From assembly GCA_040881985.1 (NCBI GenBank), contig JBBECE010000023.1, forward strand, positions 1 through 64,000: a stretch of DNA of 64,000 nucleotides, read 5' to 3'. Below the pieces are notes generated by a model, which saw only the letters and a list, made by a program, of their open reading frames with translations, made no database searches and was not told the DNA's origin. This stretch comes from JBBECE01 sp040881985. GTDB lineage: Bacteria > Pseudomonadota > Alphaproteobacteria > Rhizobiales > Devosiaceae. Positions 1-6,838 of the stretch are shown here, piece by piece. The translations under genes and the position numbers were made by a program. Each line of letters opens with the position of its first letter. The first letter of the stretch is position 1.

Positions 1-148
1 CGAGATCGGCATGAAGCTCGACACGCTCTCGGTCGATGAGCTCAACGAGCGCATCGGGCAGCTCGAAGTAGAGATCGCGCGGCTGAAAGCGGCGATCCGA
101 CACAAATCCGCCAGCCGCGATGCGGCGGAGGGGATTTTCAAGAGTTGA
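1..148 (+). CDS. DUF1192 family protein, C-terminal part (cut by window edge)
   Basis: The open frame runs from base 2 to a TGA at 146-148 and encodes 48 residues. It contains EIG, then LSVDELNERI, then an acidic/basic coiled helix, and ends in AAEGIFKS. This matches the C-terminal two thirds of the short (about 60-residue) DUF1192 proteins of alphaproteobacteria. Their role is unknown to me. The start lies upstream of the window; the internal ATG at 11 falls within the conserved part and is unlikely to be the real start. A DUF1192 gene next to rcdA, as here, is an order I recall from Hyphomicrobiales. Confidence 0.75.
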   Translation, partial: EIGMKLDTLSVDELNERIGQLEVEIARLKAAIRHKSASRDAAEGIFKS

Positions 149-160
149 TTCCCCGGATTC

Positions 161-275
161 GTCATTCTCGCGCTTGACGCGTGAACCCATCTGACCGCGT
201 CCCAAGTGACCGCTTTCGTTAGGTTGGTGGGTGCTGGACCTCCTCATGGGTCCTCGGGTCAAGCCCGAGGATGAC
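161..275. repeat. 115-bp intergenic element bounded by 29-bp inverted repeats
   Basis: The segment 161-189 and the reverse complement of 247-275 agree at 24 of 29 positions. The right end contains its own hairpin (TCCTCGGG / CCCGAGGA, 251-271). The interior (190-246) has no open frame. The layout resembles a small non-coding palindromic mobile repeat of the RIME/MITE type, but no second copy is in the window and no target-site duplication was identified. Confidence 0.55.
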
Positions 276-314
276 GAGTAATGGGCACCCTCACGGTTAA
301 GCAAACCTCTCCCG

Positions 315-354
315 TTAACCAAAAATTAACACCTTGCAATTAACCTCCAATTAT
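315..354 (+). promoter_or_regulatory. Two tandem CtrA-type boxes (TTAA-N7-TTAA)
   Basis: Bases 315-329 are an exact TTAA-N7-TTAA. Bases 340-354 are TTAA-N7-TTAT, one mismatch from consensus. The starts are 25 bp apart. This is the known binding consensus of the cell-cycle regulator CtrA, which is encoded at 58730-59431. The boxes lie 61-120 bp before a terminator hairpin and about 330 bp before rcdA, so they could serve a short non-coding transcript, rcdA, or both. Confidence 0.55.
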
Positions 355-364
355 CCAGAGCGAT

Positions 365-449
365 CTGGATCTCTCAGAGCGGTTTCCTCCCTCTGTTTGA
401 CGCCTCCCTGTTAACTCTGAGAGCCGTGGTTTCACGGCTCTTTTCTTTT
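365..449 (+). ncRNA. Candidate small RNA (CU-rich loops, intrinsic terminator)
   Basis: No gene lies between the CtrA-type boxes (315-354) and a strong intrinsic terminator (421-449), so a short transcript would be made if the boxes drive a promoter. The segment has CTCTCAGAG at 371-379, which can pair with CTCTGAGAG at 415-423. Between these lie two single-stranded CU-rich tracts, TCCTCCCTC (385-393) and CCTCCCTG (403-410), able to pair with Shine-Dalgarno sequences. The pairing partner at 421-423 is shared with the terminator stem. The 5' end is a guess because no clear -10 box is visible. It may instead be an attenuated rcdA leader. Confidence 0.4.
421..449 (+). terminator. Rho-independent terminator upstream of rcdA
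   Basis: GAGCCGTG (421-428) pairs perfectly with CACGGCTC (433-440) around a GTTT loop and is followed by TTTTCTTTT. It ends whatever is transcribed from the 300-400 region. The DUF1192 stop is about 270 bp upstream. Confidence 0.8.
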
Positions 450-500
450 GCGCGCCGGCAACCGCTCTTCGAGGTTTCCTAGCCTCCCGCCGGCAGGGGT

Positions 501-590
501 GGAGTTGTTTGTCCTCGCGCCGGACGGGGTGGAGTTGTTTGTCCTCGCGCCGGACGGGGTGGAGTTGTTTGTCCTCGCGCCGGACGGGCT
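501..590 (+). repeat. Three 30-bp tandem repeats before rcdA
   Basis: The unit starting GGAGTTGTTTG occurs at 501-530, 531-560 and 561-590. The first two units are identical, and the third differs near its end (GGGCT for GGGGT). The flank before it (490-500) resembles the end of a unit. In one frame each unit reads VELFVLAPDG and joins the rcdA frame, but rcdA homologues lack such a segment, so I treat it as non-coding. The unit length is a multiple of three, so copy-number change would keep the frame. Confidence 0.9.
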
Positions 591-681
591 GGCGTTAAGC
601 CTAGCGCAACACGCGGCGCCTATACCGGTGACGCGATGGCGCGGGCGCGGTATCATCGCGCCTCGGTTGTGCGCTGGCGGG

Positions 682-1212
682 ATGCGGTTGAGCGAAAAGG
701 ACAAATCCTCGGACGCTGTGCAGCTGGGGCCGCGAATTGTGGCCTCGGCCGCGTTCGACGTGCTGTACCGGGAAGGCATGGCGCTGGTCGAGGAGGTCGC
801 GGCCTATCTCGACGGGGCGGGCCGCGCCCAGAGCCGGGCGCTGCCGCGCGACGTCTCGCTCGTCTATGCAACCGAATCGATGCGGCTGACGACGCGGCTG
901 ATGCAGCTCGCGAGCTGGCTCTTGCTGCAGCGGGCGGTTCGCGAAGGCGAGATTTCCGCCGAACAGGCGCGCTCCGAACGCCACAAGGTCAATTTCCGGC
1001 CGGCCCCGCCGTCCCAGCGCGGCGACGAATTCGAGCAATTGCCCGAGCCGATGAAGGGATTGATCCGGCGCGGCGACGGGGTCTATTCGCGCATCGTCAA
1101 GCTCGAGGCGATGGATCGCGGCACTCCGGACGAGGATGCCCGCGCCCCCAACGCGGTTGCCGACCAGCTGGCGAAGCTGCAAGTGGAGTTCGGGGCGAAG
1201 AAGGCGAAGTAG
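682..1212 (+). CDS. rcdA: RcdA (DUF1465), adaptor for CtrA proteolysis
   Basis: The 176-residue protein belongs to the DUF1465/RcdA family. Known role (Caulobacter): RcdA acts with CpdR and PopA to bring CtrA to the ClpXP protease at the cell pole. Visible family features are the N-terminal EGMALVEEVAAYLDG helix, the central VYATESMRLTTRLMQLASW stretch and the EQARSERHK segment. The ATG at 682 is chosen because homologues begin close to this point. The frame stays open upstream to 448, but only through the 30-bp repeats and atypical sequence. No strong ribosome binding site is visible. DUF1192 precedes it and rpmE follows convergently. CtrA itself is encoded at 58730-59431. Confidence 0.85.
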   Translation: MRLSEKDKSSDAVQLGPRIVASAAFDVLYREGMALVEEVAAYLDGAGRAQSRALPRDVSLVYATESMRLTTRLMQLASWLLLQRAVREGEISAEQARSERHKVNFRPAPPSQRGDEFEQLPEPMKGLIRRGDGVYSRIVKLEAMDRGTPDEDARAPNAVADQLAKLQVEFGAKKAK

Positions 1213-1227
1213 GGGGCCGCTTCTACT

Positions 1228-1265
1228 TCCTCCCCCAGCAAGGGGGAGGGTGGAGAGGGGGTTGG
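1228..1265 (-). repeat. Dispersed hairpin repeat, copy 1 (divergent)
   Basis: CTCCCCC / GGGGGAG hairpin (1230-1248) followed by a G-rich tail ending GGGGTTGG. Reverse-complementing copy 2 (1302-1352) gives the same order of parts, so copies 1 and 2 face each other across 1266-1301. It lacks the GGCGC-rich middle of copies 2 and 3. Confidence 0.65.
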
Positions 1266-1301
1266 CCTCTAGTTCTTGGCCCGGAATTCGTTGAGGCTAC
1301 C

Positions 1302-1352
1302 CATCAACCCCCACCCGGCGCTTCGCGCCGTCCTCCCCCTTTCTGGGGGAGG
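1302..1352 (+). repeat. Dispersed hairpin repeat, copy 2
   Basis: Reads ATCAACCCCCACCCGGCGC, then a GC hairpin, then CCTCCCC-CTTTCT-GGGGGAGG. It is nearly identical over about 50 bp to copy 3 at 3693-3742. It sits between rcdA and the convergent rpmE, so it may also help terminate transcription, though no T-run follows. Confidence 0.8.
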
Positions 1353-1368
1353 TGAGGTGAGGCGCGAC

Positions 1369-1593
1369 CTACTGGCCCAATATGCCCTTGAACTTTTCCT
1401 TGAAGCGGGAGACGCGGCCGCCGCGATCGACAAGATGGCCGGCCCCGCCGGTCCAGGCCGGATGGGTCTTCGGGTCGATGTCAAGGTGCAGCGTGTCGCC
1501 TTCCTTGCCCCAGGTGGACCGGGTCTCGTATTCGGTGCCGTCGGTCATCGCGACCTTGATCTTGTGGTAGTCGGGATGGATGTTCTTCTTCAT
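1369..1593 (-). CDS. rpmE: 50S ribosomal protein L31 (bL31)
   Basis: A 74-residue protein with the bL31 landmarks: start MKKNIHPDYH, the TDGTEYETRSTWG strand, DIDPKTHPAWTGG, and VSRFKEKF near the end. It lacks the CxxC pairs of zinc-binding L31 and so belongs to the zinc-free form. It binds the central protuberance of the 50S subunit and contributes to bridge B1b. The ATG at 1593 has GAGGG about six bases upstream, overlapped by a possible leader hairpin. It converges on rcdA and diverges from the ABC exporter. Confidence 0.95.
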   Translation of the reverse strand: MKKNIHPDYHKIKVAMTDGTEYETRSTWGKEGDTLHLDIDPKTHPAWTGGAGHLVDRGGRVSRFKEKFKGILGQ

Positions 1594-1596
1594 GGC

Positions 1597-1630
1597 GCCC
1601 TCAAAAACCCGCGGGCGCCGCGGCGCCCGT
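1597..1630 (-). promoter_or_regulatory. rpmE leader hairpin with T-run, possible attenuator
   Basis: On the minus strand a perfect 16-base palindrome GGGCGCCGCGGCGCCC (1628-1613) is followed by GCGGG and five Ts, then by the rpmE ribosome binding site GAGGGCGCC next to the ATG. GGGCGCC beside the start codon can pair with GGCGCCC of the palindrome, so two exclusive folds are possible. L31 leaders are regulatory in other bacteria; the function here is inferred. Confidence 0.35.
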
Positions 1631-1733
1631 TCCGGTCGGTCGGATATCGGCGCGGGTTCTAGACCAGCCCTTGGCCCGGCGCAAGGGCGGGCGGATTGCC
1701 GGGGCAGGGCGGAACGACTATCTAGAAGCCCTG

Positions 1734-3590
1734 ATGGCCGACATCCCCGCCAAACCCAACGACGCCGCCAGCCGGTATCCGCACAAACGTTCGCGGCACT
1801 GGTGGGCCAATTCCGAGGAGCGCAGCTCGCGCTCGCTCAAGCCGCTGCGGCGGCTGGTGCCTTTTGTCGTCCGCTATCCGTGGCGGCTCGGGCTGATGTT
1901 CCTGTTTTTGATTGTCGCCTCGTTTTCCTCGCTGGCGGTGCCGACGGTGGCGGGCCGGGCGATCGACGAGGGGTTCGTCGCCGAAAATATCGCGGTCTTG
2001 TCGCAATACGCCTGGGTGCTGGTCGTCATCGTCGCGGTAACGGCTCTGGCCTCGGCGGCGCGGTTCTATTTCATTTCGGCGCTGGGCGAACGGGTGGTCA
2101 CCGATCTGCGGACCGCGGTGTTCGAGCATTTGCTCACCCTCGATGCGAGCTTTTACGACACCAACCGGGTGGGCGAATTGACCTCGCGGCTCAGCGGGGA
2201 TGTCGGCGCGATCCGCTCGGCGGTTGGCTCGACGGCCTCGCTGGCGCTGCGCTCGACGGTGATGCTGGTCGGGGCGTTCACGCTGATGTTCGTCACCAAC
2301 CCGGCGCTCGCCTCGGTGATCCTCGTGGTGATACCGGCGATCGTCGTGCCGATGATGTGGTTCGGGCGGAAGGTCAGGGTGATCTCGCGGCGCACCCGCG
2401 ACCGGGTCGCCGACCTGACCGCGATGGCGACGGAAATTCTCGGCGGCATCAAGACGGTGAAAAGTTTCACCCGCGAGGACGACCAGAACGAGGAATTCGT
2501 CGAGCAGTCCGAGCTCAGCTACCAGGCAGAAATCGACCGGCTGGCGCTGCGCTCGGTGATGGTCTCGGTGATGATGTTCGTGTCGATGTCGGGGATCGTC
2601 TTGCTGCTCTGGGTCGGGGCGGTGTCGGTGATCAACGGGGCGATCACCACCGGCGAACTGGTGCAGTTCATGCTCTATTCGCTCATGGCGGCGGGGGCCT
2701 TGACTTCGCTGTCGGAAATCTGGGGGACCCTGCAATCGATCGCCGGGTCGACCGAGCGGATCATCGAGCTGCTGGAAACCGAGGCGACGCTGGAATTGCC
2801 GGCCAATCCGGTGCCGATGCCGTCCCCGGCCATCGGCTCGGTGGCCTTCGAGAATGTCGATTTCGCCTATATGACGCGCGACAGCGCGACGGTGCTCCAC
2901 GATGTGAGTTTTTCGGTCGCCCCCGGAGAGTCGGTGGCGCTCGTCGGGGCGTCAGGCGCCGGCAAGTCCACGGTGTTCGCGCTGATCCAGCGCTTTTACG
3001 ATCCGACTGGGGGAGTAATCCGGGTCGACGGCGTCGATGCCAGGCACGCCGACCCGGTCGAGCTGAGGCGGCGCGTCGCCTATGTTGAGCAGGATTCGAT
3101 GATGTTCGCCGGCTCGATCGAATTCAATATACGCTGGGGCAAGCCGACGGCCTCCCGCGAGGAGGTGATCGCGGCAGCGAAGGCGGCGCTGGTCGACGAT
3201 TTCGTCCGGAAGCTTGAATTCGGCTATGAATCGGTCGTCGGCGAACGCGGGGTGATGCTCTCGGGCGGCCAGAAGCAGCGGGTGGCGATCGCCAGGGCGC
3301 TGCTCAAGGACGCGCCGATCCTCCTGCTCGACGAGGCGACCTCGGCGCTCGACGCGGAAAGCGAACGGCTGGTGCAAAAGGCGCTGGAGCGGCTGATGCA
3401 GGGGCGAACGACCCTGGTCATCGCGCACCGGCTTGCCACCATCCGCAACGCCGACCGGATCCTGGTGCTCGAAGACGGAAGAATCATCGACGAGGGCACC
3501 CATGTAGAGCTGTCGCGCCGCGGCGGGCGCTATGCCGAGCTCGCCAGGCTGCAATTCATCGATTTTCAGCCAACCGCGGCGGTGGAGTGA
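1734..3590 (+). CDS. ABC exporter, fused membrane/ATPase (MsbA-like half transporter)
   Basis: A 618-residue half transporter. An ABC exporter membrane domain (six helices expected, starting near FVVRYPWRLGLMFLFLIVASF) fills about residues 45-360 and the ATPase domain follows. The Walker A motif GASGAGKST is near 405-413, the Q-loop is in YVEQDS, the signature LSGGQ is near 508, the Walker B motif with LLLDEATSALD is near 528-538, and the switch histidine is in IAHRLATIR near 564. It should act as a homodimer in the inner membrane. The substrate cannot be read from sequence; lipid or drug export is typical of the family. I chose ATG 1734 (MADIPAKPN) over the upstream frame opening at 1671, whose extra residues look non-conserved. 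It stands next to rpmE, an order I recall from Hyphomicrobiales. Confidence 0.9.
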   Translation: MADIPAKPNDAASRYPHKRSRHWWANSEERSSRSLKPLRRLVPFVVRYPWRLGLMFLFLIVASFSSLAVPTVAGRAIDEGFVAENIAVLSQYAWVLVVIVAVTALASAARFYFISALGERVVTDLRTAVFEHLLTLDASFYDTNRVGELTSRLSGDVGAIRSAVGSTASLALRSTVMLVGAFTLMFVTNPALASVILVVIPAIVVPMMWFGRKVRVISRRTRDRVADLTAMATEILGGIKTVKSFTREDDQNEEFVEQSELSYQAEIDRLALRSVMVSVMMFVSMSGIVLLLWVGAVSVINGAITTGELVQFMLYSLMAAGALTSLSEIWGTLQSIAGSTERIIELLETEATLELPANPVPMPSPAIGSVAFENVDFAYMTRDSATVLHDVSFSVAPGESVALVGASGAGKSTVFALIQRFYDPTGGVIRVDGVDARHADPVELRRRVAYVEQDSMMFAGSIEFNIRWGKPTASREEVIAAAKAALVDDFVRKLEFGYESVVGERGVMLSGGQKQRVAIARALLKDAPILLLDEATSALDAESERLVQKALERLMQGRTTLVIAHRLATIRNADRILVLEDGRIIDEGTHVELSRRGGRYAELARLQFIDFQPTAAVE

Positions 3591-3692
3591 GGCGCCGGTC
3601 GCGACGAAGCCGCGAGCCGACAATCCAGTGAATCGTCGGCAGGCGGCGAACGCCGGGGCGCTGCCGAAGGCAGGGGGTCCCCGGCTGGCGGC

Positions 3693-3742
3693 AATCAACC
3701 CCACCCGGCGCTCCGCGCCGACCTCCCCCTTTCTGGGGGAGG
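3693..3742 (+). repeat. Dispersed hairpin repeat, copy 3
   Basis: Same structure and almost the same bases as copy 2 (1302-1352), ending in CCTCCCC-CTTTCT-GGGGGAGG. It lies in the 246-bp gap between the ABC exporter and the convergent OmpA-like gene. Copies 2 and 3 bracket rpmE and the exporter in direct orientation. Confidence 0.8.
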
Positions 3743-3836
3743 CTGGAGCGGCCCGTCCTGCCCCTCGGCACAGCCTCGAGGCGTTCGGACCTGAAATCGA
3801 TCCATTGGATCGATTTCGCGGCTGCGCCGCCGGTCC

Positions 3837-4862
3837 TCACTCAGTCAGCTTGAACTCTATCCGCCGGTTGCGGCGGTAGGCGTCATCGTTGTCGGCGGGG
3901 TCGATCGGCTGGAACTCGCCGAAGCCGGCGGCGACGAGACGGTTGGGGGAGACGCCGCGGTCGACCATGAATTTGGCGACCGAGATGGCGCGGGCCGCGC
4001 TGAGCTCCCAGTTGGACGGAAAGCGCGCGGTCGAGATCGGCCGGCGGTCGGTGTGGCCGTCGATCCGCAAGACCCAGTGAATGTCGGGCGGGATCAGCTG
4101 CTCGAGCTCGAGGATGGCGTCGGCGACCGAGGTAAGCGCCGGCCCGCCCGCCGCCGAAATGTTGGCCTCCCCGGAGGCGAACAACAATTCCGACTGGAAA
4201 ACGAAGCGGTCCCCGACGATGCGGATGTCCGGCCGGTCGCCGAGGATTTCGCGCAGCCGTCCGAAAAAGTCGGAGCGGTAGCGGGAGAGATCCTGCACCC
4301 TCTGGGCGAGCGCCAGGTTGAGGCGGCGGCCGAGATCGGCGATCTGGGACCGCGAGTCGGTGTCGCGGCTCTCCGAGGCCCCCAGCGCCGCCTCGAGCGC
4401 GCCGATCTGGGTCCGCAACGCCGAAAGCTGCTGATTGAGGAGCGCGACCTGGGCCTCCTGCTCGTCGGTCAGTTCGATCTGGCCCTCAAGGTCGGCCGCG
4501 AGCGCCGCGATCGTTGCGTCCTTGCCGGCGGTGCCGGCGCCGAAGCCGGAAATCTGCGACGAAAGAACGTCGCGCTCGGCCTCGGTGCCGGCGAGCGTCG
4601 CGCTGAGCGTCGCAATCGTCGATTCGAGGTCGTCGGAACTGACGCGCTCGAGCTGGAGCATTTCGGTCAGCTCGGCGATCTGGGAGTTGAGGCGGGAAAG
4701 CACGGTGTCGCGGCCGAGGAGTTCCTGCGAGAGGTAGAACTGCGCAATCATGTAAACCGAGAGCAGAAAAAAGATCGCGAGGAGCAGCGACGCCAAAACG
4801 TCGACATAGCCGGGCCACCAATTGGTCGATCTGTCCCGGCCCCTGCCGCGCACCATCGCCAT
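3837..4862 (-). CDS. MotB/OmpA-like peptidoglycan-binding membrane protein
   Basis: 341 residues in three parts. One N-terminal transmembrane helix at about 18-40 carries an aspartate (D21, in GYVDVLASLLLAIFFLL) at the place of the proton-binding aspartate of MotB, TolR and ExbD. A long coiled coil spans about 45-190. The C-terminal OmpA domain (about 215-341) includes the peptidoglycan-contact residues in IDGHTDRR and NWELSAARA. With the MotA-like protein encoded just upstream (55 bp gap) it should form a proton-driven stator or energiser anchored to the cell wall. No flagellar stator genes surround it, so a non-flagellar role is likely. The work it drives is unknown. The start could also be the ATG two codons in. 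Confidence 0.8.
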   Translation of the reverse strand: MAMVRGRGRDRSTNWWPGYVDVLASLLLAIFFLLSVYMIAQFYLSQELLGRDTVLSRLNSQIAELTEMLQLERVSSDDLESTIATLSATLAGTEAERDVLSSQISGFGAGTAGKDATIAALAADLEGQIELTDEQEAQVALLNQQLSALRTQIGALEAALGASESRDTDSRSQIADLGRRLNLALAQRVQDLSRYRSDFFGRLREILGDRPDIRIVGDRFVFQSELLFASGEANISAAGGPALTSVADAILELEQLIPPDIHWVLRIDGHTDRRPISTARFPSNWELSAARAISVAKFMVDRGVSPNRLVAAGFGEFQPIDPADNDDAYRRNRRIEFKLTE

Positions 4863-4917
4863 GCGCGGTCAGCCCCGCGTCCGGCCGCCCGGGAGGCGAA
4901 GGACGGCGGCCCCGGCG

Positions 4918-5931
4918 CTATTCATGCTCGCGCCGCTGCTCGCGGCCGTTCTCGTCGACGGAGCGCAAAAGCGCATCGACGAGATCGCGCATTTTGGCGT
5001 TGTTCTCGGCCTGCTCGGCGATGTGGGTGCGCAAATCCTCCTGCTGGGAACGGATATGCTTGACCAGCCCGTCGATGCCCTTGGCGAGTTCGGCCATGGC
5101 ACGGATTGCGTTTTGCGAGGAAGAGGAAGATTGCACCGACGCCCCCAGCCGGTCGAACAGGGCCTGCATTTCGCCCGAGGAAATGCCGAGCTGGTTGGCC
5201 TGAATTTGCGCCATCGGATGGTCGAGTTCGGTCATCGAGGACATCCAGTCCTCAAGGTCGGTGTAGAAGGCGTTTTGCGACTGGCCGGCCTGCAGGTCGA
5301 GAAAGCCGAGAACCAGCGAGCCGGAGAGTCCGAACAGCGAGGCCGAAAAGGCGGTGCCCATGCCGCCGAGCGGGGCGGCGAGGCCGTCTTTCAAGGTGCC
5401 GAAGACGCTGCCGACGTCTTCCGAGGTGACGTCGAGCCCCTGAATGACGGCGCCGACCGAGCTGACGGTCTGCAGGAGCCCGTAAAACGTGCCGAGCAGG
5501 CCGAGAAAGACCAAGAGCCCGGTCATGTAGCGGGAGGTGTCCTTGCCCTCATCGAGCCGGATGCCGACCGAGTCGAGGATCGAGCGCATCGAGGACGGGG
5601 TGATGACGGTCTCGCCCATCCGGTCGCGCATCATCACCGCGACGGGCATCAGCAGCGAGGGCATGCGGGTCGAACCCGGATTGCCGTCCTGCAGCGAATT
5701 CACCCAGGCGACTTCCGGGAAGAGGCTGATGACCTGCCGGAAACTCAGGACGATGCCGACGACCAGGACGAAGATGATCATCGAATTGATGAAGTAGTTG
5801 GCCTCGAAGAAGGTCCGCAACTGCTGCGACAGGACGATCGCCACGAGCCCCACCAGGATGAGAAAAATAATCATCTTGATGAGGTAAACGGTTGGGCTGG
5901 CGAGGCGATATGGATCGTATTGCTGGGACAT
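4918..5931 (-). CDS. MotA/TolQ/ExbB-like proton-channel protein
   Basis: 337 residues. Four hydrophobic helices are visible: about 12-34 (YLIKMIIFLILVGLVAIVL), about 45-65 (NSMIIFVLVVGIVLSF), about 140-165 (TGLLVFLGLLGTFYGLLQTV) and about 200-220 (FSASLFGLSGSLVLGFL). The GLLGTFYGL and GMGTAFSASLFGLSGS stretches are the MotA/ExbB core. The C-terminal hundred residues are cytoplasmic and helical. ATG 5931 (MSQQYDPYRL) begins right before the first helix; the longer frame to 6066 is rejected. It pairs with the OmpA-like downstream gene, and suhB ends 85 bp upstream. Confidence 0.8.
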   Translation of the reverse strand: MSQQYDPYRLASPTVYLIKMIIFLILVGLVAIVLSQQLRTFFEANYFINSMIIFVLVVGIVLSFRQVISLFPEVAWVNSLQDGNPGSTRMPSLLMPVAVMMRDRMGETVITPSSMRSILDSVGIRLDEGKDTSRYMTGLLVFLGLLGTFYGLLQTVSSVGAVIQGLDVTSEDVGSVFGTLKDGLAAPLGGMGTAFSASLFGLSGSLVLGFLDLQAGQSQNAFYTDLEDWMSSMTELDHPMAQIQANQLGISSGEMQALFDRLGASVQSSSSSQNAIRAMAELAKGIDGLVKHIRSQQEDLRTHIAEQAENNAKMRDLVDALLRSVDENGREQRREHE

Positions 5932-6016
5932 GTCCTGCTCGGCAACTCCCCCCGGCCCGGTCACGCGCGCAAGACTAGCAGAGTAGCAAGGCCTGACAAT
6001 GGCGGAGCCGCCACCA

Positions 6017-6808
6017 TCATGGCACGAGGGCGAGTTCCCTGAGGAGCGCCCGCTGCACGAACTCATTGCCGGCGACGAGGGAGCCGTTGGCGAGCATGTT
6101 GAGGCCCCCTTCCATGTCGGTGACGATGCCGCCCGCCTCGCGGACGATGACGAGACCGGGGGCGATGTCCCAGGGCGAGAGTCCGGTTTCCCACATTACG
6201 TCGAAGCGCCCGGCGGCGAGCCAGGCGAGGTCGATCGAGGCCGAGCCGGTGCGGCGGATGCCGGCGAGGATGGTGTTGAGGCGGGCGACGGCGCGGACAT
6301 CGCGGGCGTCGCGCTCCGCAACGGTGCGCTTGATCCCGGTCACCCCGACGCAATCCTCGAGGCGGGTGCGGGCGGCGACCCGCAGGCGCCTGCCGTTGAG
6401 GAAGCCTCCGGAGCCGCGCTCGGCGGTGAAAAGTTCCTCGGTGACGGGATTGTAGATGACGCCCGCGGCGATGTCGGGGCCGCGTTGCAGCGCAATGGCG
6501 ACGGCGAAAAGCGGGATGGCGTGGAGGAAATTGGTGGTGCCGTCGAGCGGATCGACGATCCAGCGGTGCTGGCCGTCGGTGCCCTTCACCTCGCCGGATT
6601 CCTCAAGCAGAAATCCATAAGTCGGGCGGGCCTTGCGCAACTCGCCGAAGACGATCTCCTCGGCGCGGCGGTCGGCGGTGGAGACGAAATCGGCGGGGCC
6701 CTTTTTCGAGACCTGCAGATTTTCGATCTCGCCGAAATCATGGGTGAGCGAACGGCCGGCCTTGCGGGCGGCGTTGACCATGATGGTGAGCAGCGCCGAA
6801 GCGGCCAC
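6017..6808 (-). CDS. suhB: Inositol monophosphatase family protein (SuhB-like)
   Basis: 263 residues. Metal-binding motifs of the family are visible: EE in LLEESGE (near 68), DPLDGTTNF (near 86-94) and WDIAPG (near 212-217). The enzyme hydrolyses inositol-1-phosphate or related sugar phosphates with Mg2+. In bacteria SuhB also has an RNA-polymerase/ribosome-assembly role, which sequence cannot confirm here. The start is GTG at 6808, because homologues begin with a similar SALL-x-VM segment. The ATG at 6781 would cut this off. It follows efp by 30 bp on the same strand. Confidence 0.9.
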   Translation of the reverse strand: MAASALLTIMVNAARKAGRSLTHDFGEIENLQVSKKGPADFVSTADRRAEEIVFGELRKARPTYGFLLEESGEVKGTDGQHRWIVDPLDGTTNFLHAIPLFAVAIALQRGPDIAAGVIYNPVTEELFTAERGSGGFLNGRRLRVAARTRLEDCVGVTGIKRTVAERDARDVRAVARLNTILAGIRRTGSASIDLAWLAAGRFDVMWETGLSPWDIAPGLVIVREAGGIVTDMEGGLNMLANGSLVAGNEFVQRALLRELALVP

Positions 6809-6838
6809 GCGATCAGCCGCTAGATTCGGCCGCGGCGC

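Noticed and set aside
351..359. DnaA-box-like TTATCCAGA
   Set aside because: A single copy with one mismatch that overlaps the second CtrA box; no cluster, so no sign of an origin.
448..681. N-terminal extension of RcdA through the 30-bp repeats
   Set aside because: Homologues start near 682, and the extension has tandem repeats and no conserved residues.
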